This document shows positions 35,695 to 44,795 of a stretch of DNA of 64,000 bases, one piece after another. Position numbers and translations under genes: made by a program. Origin of the DNA: Pseudomonadales bacterium. GTDB lineage: Bacteria; Pseudomonadota; Gammaproteobacteria; Pseudomonadales; Ketobacteraceae. Numbering within the stretch: position 1 is the stretch's first letter; each line of letters begins with the position of its first letter. The notes under the pieces are model-generated. The model was not told the origin of the DNA, did no database searches, and was given only the letters and a program-made list of their open reading frames with translations. Location: positions 285,348 to 349,347 of the forward strand of contig PAPM01000035.1 in the NCBI GenBank assembly GCA_002708905.1, given 5' to 3'.

Positions 35695-36585
35695 ATGAAA
35701 TATTGGATGTTGACCCTCACCTGTATCAGCCTTTTTCCATTTACTCAGCTTCATGCCGAGGACCAGGGTGGCCTCCCCTCGGCGGATACGCTTTTTAAAG
35801 AAGCCGTTGTGTTCTGTAATCAGGCCTCCAAACTCAGTCGCACGGATACCACCGAGGCCCGGCAGCAGTTTGATCAGTATCGTTCCCACCTCGAGCGCGC
35901 CCGGGCCATTGATCCAGCGTTGTTTGAAACCAACAGCTTTGCTGAACGTGAAAACAAACGTTGTACTTTAATCGAGGACAATATTGCCCGCGCTGAAGCC
36001 ATGCCGCTGGTAGAACAAAGTCTGGCGCAATGCAGTGCAGCACAATCATCACTGGATGCTGCCAACCTCAAAGCCGCTGCACAAGCTTTCACTCAGTTTG
36101 AACAGCTACGGGATCAGGCTCTGGCTATCACGCCCACAGTGTTGCGGGTTGGTTCGGTAGCAGTGCGTATGCGGGTGTGTGATCGCCTGGTGGAAAAAAT
36201 CTCCCTGGCCAGAGCCGAGCGCCAACTGGAACTGCAAACCAGTACCCGCGCAGTAGGCTATTTCGATAAGGCTTTGGCCAGTTGTGAGACGGGCGAATCC
36301 ATTATCAATAAGCAAAAGCCCAGCGCAGCCACCATCTCTTCATTGGAAGTGGTGCTCAACCAGTTGAATAACCACAACAGCCAGGGGGAAGCCCTGGTTA
36401 AGACGCTGTCCTCAGGGGCGGATGCGGCAAACCTGAAGCATCTGCAGGGCCGGGTTTCGGCTTGTAAAGGTCAGATTGTGGCGGCTGTTGACGCTATAAA
36501 ACAGCACCTGGAGGAACAGGCCCTTGCCCAGACTTCGGTTCTGCAAGGTCAGGAAGTTTCTCAAATATCGGATAATAGTCTTTGA
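35695..36585 (+). CDS. Exported alpha-helical protein with regularly spaced cysteines
   Basis: A 296-aa protein with a Sec signal (MKYWMLTLTCISLFPF TQLHA). The mature part is helical and has six Cys spaced about 30-60 residues apart (FCNQ, RCTL, QCSAA, VCDRL, SCETG, ACKGQ), each within a helix-like ALxxC setting, suggesting an internal repeat of an alpha-hairpin with disulfides. Family not recognised. The second ATG (35695) follows AGGAC with a good gap and begins the signal peptide, so it is chosen over the ATG at 35674. Confidence 0.6.
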   Translation: MKYWMLTLTCISLFPFTQLHAEDQGGLPSADTLFKEAVVFCNQASKLSRTDTTEARQQFDQYRSHLERARAIDPALFETNSFAERENKRCTLIEDNIARAEAMPLVEQSLAQCSAAQSSLDAANLKAAAQAFTQFEQLRDQALAITPTVLRVGSVAVRMRVCDRLVEKISLARAERQLELQTSTRAVGYFDKALASCETGESIINKQKPSAATISSLEVVLNQLNNHNSQGEALVKTLSSGADAANLKHLQGRVSACKGQIVAAVDAIKQHLEEQALAQTSVLQGQEVSQISDNSL

Positions 36586-36669
36586 TCTGATCGAATCTGC
36601 CACTTTTGTGGCGACTATGGCCATGTTCAAGCCTGAACGCGGTGATTAAAGTAGATGTTTTGGCCAGTG

Positions 36670-36698
36670 CGGCTCCCTGTTTATGGGAGCCGTTTGGT
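36670..36698 (+). terminator. Hairpin terminator (weak T tract)
   Basis: CGGCTCCC (36670-36677), 7-base loop, GGGAGCCG (36685-36692), then TTTGGTTT. Confidence 0.6.
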
Positions 36699-36699
36699 T

Positions 36700-36705
36700 T
36701 ATAAT
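36700..36705 (+). promoter_or_regulatory. Promoter -10 element for the MoxR-VWA operon
   Basis: A perfect TATAAT, 33 bp before the ATG at 36738; no good -35 (about CTGTTT at 17 bp). It directly follows the hairpin at 36670-36692. Confidence 0.45.
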
Positions 36706-36737
36706 GTCGCAAATTTAAGCTGTTCAAGGCAACCAAT

Positions 36738-37580
36738 ATGCAATTCCAAGGAACCGACAAATACGTTACCACCGGCGAGCTGCGGCTTGCGGTGAATGCC
36801 GCCATTAACCTGCAACGTCCTTTGCTGATCAAAGGGGAGCCTGGCACCGGTAAGACCATGCTGGCCGAAGAAGTTGCTGAGGGCCTGGGTCTCAAGCTGA
36901 TTCAGTGGCATATCAAATCCACCACCAAAGCCCATCAGGGCTTGTACGAATACGATGCGGTTTCCCGTCTGCGGGATTCCCAATTGGGCGACGATCGTGT
37001 TCACGATATCAAGAACTACATCAAGAAAGGCAAGCTGTGGGAAGCCTTCCAAGCCGATGAACAGGTGGTGTTGCTGATCGACGAAATTGATAAGGCGGAT
37101 ATCGAGTTCCCCAACGACTTGCTGCAGGAACTGGATAAGATGGAATTCTATGTGTATGAAACACAGGAGACCATCAAGGCAGAAAAGCGTCCCATCGTCA
37201 TTATCACCAGTAACAACGAGAAGGAACTGCCCGATGCGTTTCTGCGTCGTTGTTTCTTCCATTATATCGACTTCCCGGATAAGGACACCATGCAAAAAAT
37301 CGTGGAAGTTCACTTCCCCGGCATCAAACAGTCGTTGGTGAAGGAAGCCATGGAAGTGTTTTTCGATGTGCGTAAAGTGCCTGGCCTGAAGAAAAAGCCT
37401 TCCACTTCAGAACTGATTGATTGGTTGAAGCTGTTGCTGGCGGATGAAATCCCCGAAGACGTTTTGAAGAATCGTGATAATAAGAGCGCCATTCCTCCTT
37501 TGTACGGTGCGTTGGTGAAGAACGAACAGGATGTGCATCTGTTGGAGCGCTTGGCATTCATGCATCGACGTGAGAGCTGA
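36738..37580 (+). CDS. MoxR-type AAA+ ATPase
   Basis: A 280-aa AAA+ ATPase: Walker A GEPGTGKTM, Walker B VVLLIDEIDKAD, sensor 1 IITSNNEKELPDAFLRRC. The MoxR-specific domain order and the lid region (about 190-275) are present. MoxR ATPases work as chaperones with a VWA partner, here the gene that follows two bases on. The partner's identity is not known. The gene has its own -10 element. Confidence 0.93.
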   Translation: MQFQGTDKYVTTGELRLAVNAAINLQRPLLIKGEPGTGKTMLAEEVAEGLGLKLIQWHIKSTTKAHQGLYEYDAVSRLRDSQLGDDRVHDIKNYIKKGKLWEAFQADEQVVLLIDEIDKADIEFPNDLLQELDKMEFYVYETQETIKAEKRPIVIITSNNEKELPDAFLRRCFFHYIDFPDKDTMQKIVEVHFPGIKQSLVKEAMEVFFDVRKVPGLKKKPSTSELIDWLKLLLADEIPEDVLKNRDNKSAIPPLYGALVKNEQDVHLLERLAFMHRRES

Positions 37581-37582
37581 TT

Positions 37583-38758
37583 ATGCTGATCGATTTTTTC
37601 TTTGAACTGCACGAGGGCAAGGTGCCGGTCAGTATCCGCGAGTTTCTGGATCTGATTGCATCACTGGAGAAGCGAACTGTTTATGCGGACATGGAACAGT
37701 TCTACTATCTGTCGCGCACTGTGCTGGTAAAAGACGAAAAGCATTTCGATAAGTTCGACCGTGCCTTCAAGAAATATTTTGACGGCCTGGAAGTCATGGA
37801 CGATATGTTTGAAGCCTTGATCCCCGACGAGTGGCTGCGCAAGGAAATCGAGAAAACCCTGAGTAAGGAGGAGTTCGATAAGCTCCAGCAAATGGGTGAT
37901 CTGGATAAGCTTATGGAAGAGTTCAAGAAGCGCCTGGAAGAACAGAAGAAACGTCATCAGGGCGGCAACAAGATGATTGGTACCGGGGGCACTTCACCCT
38001 TTGGTGCTTACGGTCAAAACCCGGCGGGTTTTCGGATGGCAGGGCAGGGGCGTACCGGTAAAGCGGTAAAAGTTTGGGAAAAGCGCCAATATCGAAATCT
38101 GGACGACTCGGTTGAGTTGGGCGTACGTAACATCAAGATGGCGTTGCGCCGTCTGCGTAAGTTTACCCGCGAAGGTATGCCGGATCAGTTGGATATCGAC
38201 GATACCATTACCTCCACCGCCCGTAATGCCGGTTATCTGGATATCAAAATGGTGCCGGAACGCCGCAACGGAGTGAAGGTGCTGATATTCTTTGATGTGG
38301 GTGGTTCCATGGACCCCTATGTACGCACCTGCGAGGAGTTGTTCTCAGCCTGTCGTGCAGAGTTCAAGCATATGGAATATTTCTATTTCCATAACTTCAT
38401 CTACGAAGGCGTTTGGAAGGATAACCATCGGCGTTGGACCGAGCGCACGGATACCCTGGATATCATACGCACCTACAGCAGTGATTATCGGGTGATTTTT
38501 GTTGGCGACGCCACCATGTCACCCTATGAAATCAGCTCTGTGGGCGGCAGTGTGGAGCATTGGAATGAAGAGTCCGGTGAAACCTGGATGCGCCGCGTTA
38601 AGGAGCATTTCGATAAAGTGATCTGGTTGAATCCGGAACCCGAGAATACGTGGGAGTTCACAACGTCGGTCAATTGGACGCAGAAGCTGGTGGAAGAGAA
38701 GATGTTCCCACTGACGTTGAAAGGTCTCGAAGACAGCATGCGTTACCTTTCACGCTGA
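37583..38758 (+). CDS. CoxE-like von Willebrand A protein, MoxR partner
   Basis: A 391-aa protein. The N-terminal 130 residues are helical and highly charged (a KEEFDKLQQMGDLDKLMEEF stretch); a linker with Gly/Gln (about 138-170) follows; the C-terminal VWA-like domain has FFDVGGSMD (residues about 232-240), an altered MIDAS in which the usual Ser is preceded by Gly-Gly. This pairing (MoxR ATPase plus CoxE-type VWA) is a common two-gene system. The start is two bases after the ATPase stop, implying coupling. Function in this organism is not known. Confidence 0.88.
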   Translation: MLIDFFFELHEGKVPVSIREFLDLIASLEKRTVYADMEQFYYLSRTVLVKDEKHFDKFDRAFKKYFDGLEVMDDMFEALIPDEWLRKEIEKTLSKEEFDKLQQMGDLDKLMEEFKKRLEEQKKRHQGGNKMIGTGGTSPFGAYGQNPAGFRMAGQGRTGKAVKVWEKRQYRNLDDSVELGVRNIKMALRRLRKFTREGMPDQLDIDDTITSTARNAGYLDIKMVPERRNGVKVLIFFDVGGSMDPYVRTCEELFSACRAEFKHMEYFYFHNFIYEGVWKDNHRRWTERTDTLDIIRTYSSDYRVIFVGDATMSPYEISSVGGSVEHWNEESGETWMRRVKEHFDKVIWLNPEPENTWEFTTSVNWTQKLVEEKMFPLTLKGLEDSMRYLSR

Positions 38759-38777
38759 TTGGGTGGGGCGATTCGCG

Positions 38778-38818
38778 AAACTAAAAAAGGCGTGATGAAT
38801 TCACGCCTTTTTTAGTTT
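38778..38818. terminator. Bidirectional terminator with 18-bp perfect stem
   Basis: AAACTAAAAAAGGCGTGA (38778-38795), TGAAT loop, exact complement at 38801-38818. Serves the VWA gene and the convergent MaoC gene. Confidence 0.95.
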
Positions 38819-38827
38819 GAGAAAATA

Positions 38828-39304
38828 TTAGTCGAACAATTCTACTCGCGGCAGCTCCACCGGTTTGGCCACCACCTTTTCCGTTGGTGCAACTACAGTG
38901 GAAACACCCAGAAACACCGTTTCCCCGTTTTGATTCTTGATCTCATTATTGATCAGAACAATATTGCCACGGCGCTTCTTCTCTACCAGCTCAAGATGTG
39001 CCGTCAGCGTATCGCCGGGTCGAACTGGTTTCTTGAAACGCATTTCCTGGCCGGCATAGATACTGCCAGGGCCCGGGAATTTTGTTGCTACAGCGGCACT
39101 GATGATTACGGCGCACATGGCACCATGGGCAATGCAGCCACCAAATGGCGTAGTCTTCGCGTATTCTTCGTCCAGGTGAATGGGGTTGGTGTCACCCGAT
39201 AAAATGGCAAACAGTTTGATATCTTCTTCAGAAACGGTTTTGGTATAGGTGGCGGTCATGCCAACCACCAACTCGTCGAATGGGGTATTTTCCAGGCCGG
39301 ACAT
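38828..39304 (-). CDS. MaoC-family (R)-specific enoyl-CoA hydratase
   Basis: A 158-aa hot-dog-fold protein. The catalytic signature is LSGDTNPIHLDEEYAKTTPFGGCIAHGAM (shown here in parts: LSGDTNPIHLD and GGCIAHGAM), with the Asp and His of the MaoC dyad. It would hydrate enoyl-CoA in fatty-acid oxidation or PHA-type metabolism. Convergent with the MoxR-VWA operon; the hydrolase and GlpD-like genes lie upstream in the same direction. Confidence 0.88.
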   Translation of the reverse strand: MSGLENTPFDELVVGMTATYTKTVSEEDIKLFAILSGDTNPIHLDEEYAKTTPFGGCIAHGAMCAVIISAAVATKFPGPGSIYAGQEMRFKKPVRPGDTLTAHLELVEKKRRGNIVLINNEIKNQNGETVFLGVSTVVAPTEKVVAKPVELPRVELFD

Positions 39305-39412
39305 ATTCTGCTCCCTCGTGGGTTTGCAGAGATAGTATCCATCCGCACCAAATGTGGACAGCGATTAAATGTAACGGATTTTTAGTAACTGATCAGTTGC
39401 TGACCGGTGGTA

Positions 39413-40402
39413 TCAGGCGCTGGCAGTAGCCTTATTGCGGGGGGCAACAGGCTCCGGCACCCGTGTATCAAGCCATTGCAACAAATCATCGATTACTTCG
39501 CCGCGATTCAGCTCATTGAAAATCTCATGACGGCCATCTTCATACAGTTTCACAGAAACGTCATTTTGACCTGCTGAGCGCAGATGGTTGGCCAGTTTGT
39601 GTATGCCATGGTGTGAGGCGTGATAGGAAAGGGGGTCCCGTTCACCGGACAGCAGATAGAAGGGCAATTCATTGGGAATGTTTTGCAGATTGCGCAGACG
39701 GCTCAACGAGTCCAGTCCACCAAGAAAATCCTGCCACATTTGATTGGTACAGAGGAATCCGCAGAGTGGATCAGCAATATATTTATCCACCTCGTTTTGA
39801 TCCCGGGTCAGCCAATCCGCTTCAGTACGGGTCTGGCCAAATTTCTTGTTGAAGGTGCCGAAAGTCTGGTAATCAATTAACGCGCTACGACCTTTTGGAC
39901 CGCTGCGCAGTTTTTCCAATTTGACCAGCATGCGGGGTGCTCGGAGAGCGCCGGGGGAGCTGAAGCCGGAGCCGGATAAGATAACGGCGTCTACGGTGTC
40001 GCCATGCTTGATGCAGTAAGCTTGGGCAATAAACGATCCCATGCTGTGACCCAACAAAACCACGGGTAACCTTGGCTCCGATTCGCGAATAAACTGGTTG
40101 ACCCTATACACGTCAGATTGGACCAGGTTCCAGCCATTGGTATCCGCATAATGACCTACCAGCCCGCCCTGTGGAATCGAATGTCCGTGTCCGCGATGAT
40201 CGTGCGCATAAACGGTGTACCCGGCGGCAGTCAGTTGTTCTGCGATGGGCTCGTAACGTCGGCCGTGTTCCGCCATGCCGTGATTGATATGGATGACGGC
40301 TTTTGCTGTCGCCTGCTCTGGATTGCTCCACTTTCTGACAAAGATTTTGTGTCCATCGATGCTGGTAAGAAAGTGCTTTTCAGCGAGCATGGTGGTCTCC
40401 AT
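39413..40402 (-). CDS. Alpha/beta hydrolase, monoacylglycerol lipase-like
   Basis: A 329-aa cytosolic hydrolase. Core motifs: NHGMAEHGRRYEPIAEQL (oxyanion), AHDHRGHGHS, nucleophile elbow VVLLGHSMGSFIAQAY with the Ser in GHSMG, and a C-terminal DGRHEIFNE with the His. This pattern is that of monoacylglycerol/lysophospholipid lipases. ATGs at 40402 and 40390 are both possible. It is 13 bp downstream of the GlpD-like gene; releasing glycerol near a glycerol-3-phosphate-type dehydrogenase is a suggestive pairing. Confidence 0.88.
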   Translation of the reverse strand: METTMLAEKHFLTSIDGHKIFVRKWSNPEQATAKAVIHINHGMAEHGRRYEPIAEQLTAAGYTVYAHDHRGHGHSIPQGGLVGHYADTNGWNLVQSDVYRVNQFIRESEPRLPVVLLGHSMGSFIAQAYCIKHGDTVDAVILSGSGFSSPGALRAPRMLVKLEKLRSGPKGRSALIDYQTFGTFNKKFGQTRTEADWLTRDQNEVDKYIADPLCGFLCTNQMWQDFLGGLDSLSRLRNLQNIPNELPFYLLSGERDPLSYHASHHGIHKLANHLRSAGQNDVSVKLYEDGRHEIFNELNRGEVIDDLLQWLDTRVPEPVAPRNKATASA

Positions 40403-40415
40403 GTATTGGGGCCTT

Positions 40416-41975
40416 TCAGTGCAGTCGGCCTGATGTTACGGGGTTGGACCACATTGTATACTCATGCTTGCTGGATGGGGAGTGCAAATGTTTATCAATC
40501 CAGTTTTGTAACCGCTCCACATCGTCGTTTTCGGCGTAGAGGCCCAATCGCGTGCGCCGCCACAGAATGTCTTCTGCACAACTAACCCACTCATTTTGGA
40601 GTAGAAACGCCGCTTCTCTTTCATAGAGTCCGGGGCACAACCGTTGCCCCAAATCGCCAATGTCCTTGCACTTCTCTAACAGTTGTACAGATCTGGCCCC
40701 ATAGGTCCGGCAATAGTGGCTCAACAGGTGACTGGGTAACCACGGAAACCGGCTGCTGACGTGAAGAATGAACTGATCAAAGCCCGCTGGTTGTAAATCG
40801 CCTCCCGGCAGGGGCGCCAAGGTGTCTGATTCTTCACTGAGTTTCAAGTATTGCCCCAGCATCTGCACTGTTTCTTCCGCCATTGCTCGGTGCGTGGCGA
40901 AGCTGCCGCCGAAAATGGAGACAAGCGGTGAGCGCCCGTCAGTACAATTCAGGTCCAGGGCATAGTCTTCAACCCCCTCCGCAGAGGCTTCGCGATCGTC
41001 GCTGTAGACAGGCTGTTGAATGCAGTAGCACTTCACGACACTACCGGCGTTCATCTGAATATCAAAGTGCTTGTTAATCAGGGTGATGATATCCGCCTGT
41101 TCCTGTCTGGACGGTTCACCTGGTTCTGCCTGAGTGCTGACACCGGTTACCCGCGAGACTAGGCAGTAGTGCTCCTGAAAAGGGGTTATGCTCACCGGGC
41201 CGGTGCCGGTTTCTATCTGGTAGGCATGGTCGCCCTGGTAGAACTTGGGAATGATCACAAACAACTTGCGCTTGAGTTCCACCCAGCAGCGGCTTTCCGA
41301 ATTTCGGATTCGGTTCTGGACCTCATTCACCCGCACACCGGATGCATTGATGATGCATCGGCTGTGAATCGTGATGTCATCACCGTTGGCTGCACGCAGT
41401 TGAATCTGCCATTTACCGCTGTCCCGTTGCGCCGACACAAACTCATGATGGGGGAGAACACGGCAGTGGTGTCGGCGGGCTAGAATGAGGTTTTCAATGA
41501 CCAGGCGGGCATCGTCTACCATGCATTCTTCCATAACCCAGGGTGCCGGGGCCGTAGTGCGGAGGGGGGCGGTTTGTTGGCGGTCGGCATGCCTTTTTGC
41601 AATCTGCGAACCCTGGCCCCCCTGTAACCAGTTTTGAAACAACCAGAGCCAGATGCGGCTGATGGGGGATTGACGTTGGCCTGGCGCGGGTACTATTACA
41701 AAAGCCCGTTCCCGGTAGAGGTGGGGAGCTCTTAGTTTGAGCAACGCTTTCTCTTTGATCACCTTATTGAAATAGGGTAAGTTGTGATTGCGCAGGAAGT
41801 GGACGGCACCCGGCAGGATCTGGTCTGATTGAGACGAACTGGCACCGCCGACATCGCCACGGTCGCAAAGTGTGACCGATAAGCCCCTGAGGGAACATTC
41901 AGCAGCGGTGGCGGCTCCACTAATGCCTCCACCTACGATGAATACATCCAGACAATCGCCCTGAGTCTTTACCAT
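40416..41975 (-). CDS. GlpD-like FAD-dependent oxidoreductase (divergent glycerol-3-phosphate dehydrogenase)
   Basis: A 519-aa protein of the FAD-dependent glycerol-3-phosphate dehydrogenase family. The N-terminal FAD motif is DVFIVGGGISGAATAAECSL. The following region, where GlpD has SSxSTKLIHGGLRYL, reads SSSQSDQILPGAVHFLRN, so several substrate-side residues differ and the substrate is doubtful. A C-terminal GlpD-type helical domain is present (about 390-500). The ATG at 41975 after GAAGG is favoured over an upstream TTG. It is divergent from the DUF547 gene by 41 bp. Confidence 0.8.
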   Translation of the reverse strand: MVKTQGDCLDVFIVGGGISGAATAAECSLRGLSVTLCDRGDVGGASSSQSDQILPGAVHFLRNHNLPYFNKVIKEKALLKLRAPHLYRERAFVIVPAPGQRQSPISRIWLWLFQNWLQGGQGSQIAKRHADRQQTAPLRTTAPAPWVMEECMVDDARLVIENLILARRHHCRVLPHHEFVSAQRDSGKWQIQLRAANGDDITIHSRCIINASGVRVNEVQNRIRNSESRCWVELKRKLFVIIPKFYQGDHAYQIETGTGPVSITPFQEHYCLVSRVTGVSTQAEPGEPSRQEQADIITLINKHFDIQMNAGSVVKCYCIQQPVYSDDREASAEGVEDYALDLNCTDGRSPLVSIFGGSFATHRAMAEETVQMLGQYLKLSEESDTLAPLPGGDLQPAGFDQFILHVSSRFPWLPSHLLSHYCRTYGARSVQLLEKCKDIGDLGQRLCPGLYEREAAFLLQNEWVSCAEDILWRRTRLGLYAENDDVERLQNWIDKHLHSPSSKHEYTMWSNPVTSGRLH

Positions 41976-42016
41976 AAGGCTCACCTTCAAAGGGTATATG
42001 CTTATAACTATGGAAC

Positions 42017-42868
42017 ATGCAGATGGACTGTCAACTCACACCGCAATCAGGACCTAAACTAGCCAAGTTTCTTTTCTCGATATTGTTCGCGTTCGTTCCC
42101 CTATCGGCCCAGTCTGCGCCTGCGGCAGAACTATGGCCCAAGTGGGAAGCCAGCGATGAATCCAGTAAGGCAAGCGTTGATCATTCTCACTGGCAGCAGA
42201 TTCTGGATCGTTATCTGCAAGCATCAGGCGACCCTGAAGTGACCCGCTTTGATTACGCCAAGGTAACAGCAGAAGATAAGGCACTGTTACGGGAATACCT
42301 GACTCAGCTGCAGGCGACACCGATTTTGGCGTTCAATCGCGCAGAGCAATTTGCCTATTGGGTGAACCTCTACAACGCGGCAACCGTGAACCTCATATTG
42401 AATCGTTACCCGGTGGAGAGTATTCGCGATATCAAGTTTGGTTTTTTTTCCTTTGGTCCCTGGAACGAAAAACTCCTAAAAGTGGAGGGCGAGGACCTTA
42501 GCCTAAACGATATAGAACATCGTATTTTGCGCCCCATCTGGAAGGACAACCGAATCCACTATGCGATTAACTGCGCCAGCGTGGGTTGCCCTAATCTCGC
42601 CACCAAAGCGTACACGCCTGCGAATTCACAGCAATTACTGCAGCAGGGTGCGATTGATTACGTGAACCATCCCCGTGGCGTTGAAGTTTTGGAGGATGAA
42701 CTGGTGTTGTCGTCTATTTACGATTGGTACCAGGTTGATTTTGGTGGCAATGAAGAAGGCGTCGTTCAGCATCTGCTGAAATATGCGAAACCGGATTTAG
42801 TCAGGAGACTGTCTGGTCACAGTGGTGATATCGACTACCGTTACGATTGGAGCCTGAATTCTCCGTAA
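42017..42868 (+). CDS. DUF547 exported protein
   Basis: A 283-aa protein with a signal peptide (FLFSILFAFVPLSAQSA). The DUF547 signature is clear: AFWVNLYNA-type AYWVNLYNAATVNLIL, HYAINCASVGCPNL and the C-terminal DWYQVDFGG. Periplasmic; function unknown. Divergent from the GlpD-like gene and upstream of fadD by 142 bp. Confidence 0.9.
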   Translation: MQMDCQLTPQSGPKLAKFLFSILFAFVPLSAQSAPAAELWPKWEASDESSKASVDHSHWQQILDRYLQASGDPEVTRFDYAKVTAEDKALLREYLTQLQATPILAFNRAEQFAYWVNLYNAATVNLILNRYPVESIRDIKFGFFSFGPWNEKLLKVEGEDLSLNDIEHRILRPIWKDNRIHYAINCASVGCPNLATKAYTPANSQQLLQQGAIDYVNHPRGVEVLEDELVLSSIYDWYQVDFGGNEEGVVQHLLKYAKPDLVRRLSGHSGDIDYRYDWSLNSP

Positions 42869-43010
42869 TATCCGGCAAAGAATCGGTGTTTGTCTGGCCC
42901 ATTTTCGCCAAAACTGATAATCTTTTGCGCGCTTCGCATGGACACAACTCAAGCTAGCCCAAGATAGCAACCGAGACTGTAACCCTCATTGAGAATCAGG
43001 GAATAATAAA

Positions 43011-44675
43011 ATGGTAGACAAAATCTGGACGGACAAATATCCCGAAGGCGTCACTTCAGAAATCCAGTACGGCGACTACGAGTCGGTGCTGGACGTGTTT
43101 GAAAATGCCTGTAAGAAATTCGCTGATCGGCCAGCGTTCCACAATATGGGTGTCAGCATCACCTATGGTGAACTTGATAAATTAAGTGCAGATTTTGCGG
43201 CCTATTTGCAGAACCACACCAGCCTGGTGAAGGGCGATCGCATAGCCGTACAGATGCCCAACCTGATCCAGTATCCCATTGTGGTGTTCGGAGCCATGCG
43301 GGCCGGATTGGTGGTTGTGAATACCAACCCAATGTACACCACCCGCGAGATGGAGCATCAGTTTAATGATGCAGGTTGCAAGGCGATTGTCGCGTTGGCT
43401 AACTTTGGTGATTCCGTTGCGGATGTGCTCCCTAAGACCGGTATCAAACATGTCATCATCACCCAGGTTGCAGATATGCAGCCAACCCTGAAACGGGTGC
43501 TGATGAATTTTGTGATCAAGCATATCAAGAAAATGGTGCCGGATTTTTCCATCAAAGGTGCCGTTTCATTTACGTCCGCTATGGCGAAAGGGGCGGCTTC
43601 CAAATTAAAACCGGTTGATGAGCCCAAGGGCGAAGACGTTGCCGTGTTGCAATATACCGGTGGCACAACCGGGGTCGCCAAGGGTGCTATGTTGACCCAC
43701 AAAAACCTGGTGTCCAACATGCTGCAGATGGATTTCATTCTGCGCACGTTGCGTCCCGGTCAGGAGGTGGCGATTACGCCATTGCCGCTCTACCATATTT
43801 TCTCATTCACGGTGAACTGTCTGGGTATGATGTCCCACGGTGCCTGCAATGTCCTGATTACCAATCCCAGGGATATTCCAGCGTTTGTGAAAGAGTTAAG
43901 CAATCATCGCTTTACCTGCTTTACCGGTTTGAATACGTTGTTTGTCGCACTTATGAATAATCCGGATTTCCGGTCGCTGGATTTCAGTACGCTGAAAATG
44001 ACCATCGCCGGGGGCATGGCGTTACAAAAAGCCGCGGCGGATCAATGGGAATCCATTACCAAAAACCGCATCGCGGAAGGTTTTGGGATGACCGAGACTT
44101 CTCCTGTGGTGTGCGTAAATCCTCCTCATGCTATCCAGATTGGCACCATCGGGATTCCTGTACCCGGAACCGATGTCAAAATTGTGGATGAAGATGAAAA
44201 CGAGCTGCCGCTGGGTGAAAGCGGCGAGCTTTGCGTGAAAGGTCCTCAGGTAATGAAGGGTTACTGGCAACGGGACGAAGCCACCAGGGAAACCATGACC
44301 AAAGACGGTGAATGGCTCAAGACCGGTGATGTTGCCTTGATCCAGGAAGACGGTTACCTGCGTATCGTAGATCGTAAGAAAGACATGATTCTTGTATCCG
44401 GTTTCAACGTCTATCCTAATGAAGTGGAAGACGTGGCTTGTGCACATCCCGGCATCGTTGAGTGTGCCGCAGTGGGTGTGCCTGACGAAAAGAGCGGTGA
44501 AGCCGTCAAGCTGTTTGTGGTCAAGTCTGACGACAGCCTGACCCCGGAGCAGGTGATTGCCTACTGTAAGGAAAACCTGACCGGCTACAAGGTGCCCAAG
44601 CAGGTGGTGTTCCGCTCCGATCTGCCCAAGACCAACGTGGGTAAGATTCTGCGCCGGGAACTGCGCGGCCAGTAA
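43011..44675 (+). CDS. fadD: Long-chain fatty acid-CoA ligase
   Basis: A 554-aa AMP-forming ligase. Signatures are the P-loop YTGGTTGVAKGAMLTH, GFGMTETSPVVCVNPPH, and the C-terminal motifs TGDVALIQEDGYLRIVDRKK and VPKQVVFRSDLPKTNVGKIL with the catalytic Lys. Matches FadD of pseudomonads in length. Activates fatty acids for the acyl-CoA dehydrogenase and MaoC steps found elsewhere in the window. Ends in a good hairpin terminator. Confidence 0.95.
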   Translation: MVDKIWTDKYPEGVTSEIQYGDYESVLDVFENACKKFADRPAFHNMGVSITYGELDKLSADFAAYLQNHTSLVKGDRIAVQMPNLIQYPIVVFGAMRAGLVVVNTNPMYTTREMEHQFNDAGCKAIVALANFGDSVADVLPKTGIKHVIITQVADMQPTLKRVLMNFVIKHIKKMVPDFSIKGAVSFTSAMAKGAASKLKPVDEPKGEDVAVLQYTGGTTGVAKGAMLTHKNLVSNMLQMDFILRTLRPGQEVAITPLPLYHIFSFTVNCLGMMSHGACNVLITNPRDIPAFVKELSNHRFTCFTGLNTLFVALMNNPDFRSLDFSTLKMTIAGGMALQKAAADQWESITKNRIAEGFGMTETSPVVCVNPPHAIQIGTIGIPVPGTDVKIVDEDENELPLGESGELCVKGPQVMKGYWQRDEATRETMTKDGEWLKTGDVALIQEDGYLRIVDRKKDMILVSGFNVYPNEVEDVACAHPGIVECAAVGVPDEKSGEAVKLFVVKSDDSLTPEQVIAYCKENLTGYKVPKQVVFRSDLPKTNVGKILRRELRGQ

Positions 44676-44715
44676 TTTTCCCGCATAATAGCTGATTCCT
44701 CAGCACCACATCCTC

Positions 44716-44748
44716 ATGCAGACCAGTCTCCGCTGGTCTGCATTTTCC
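44716..44748 (+). terminator. Rho-independent terminator of fadD
   Basis: ATGCAGACCAG (44716-44726), TCTCCG loop, CTGGTCTGCAT (44733-44743), then TTTTCC. Confidence 0.85.
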
Positions 44749-44795
44749 TGATCAACTCCGGTACAATGCGGCGCCATGACTCATGAGGTTCTGGC

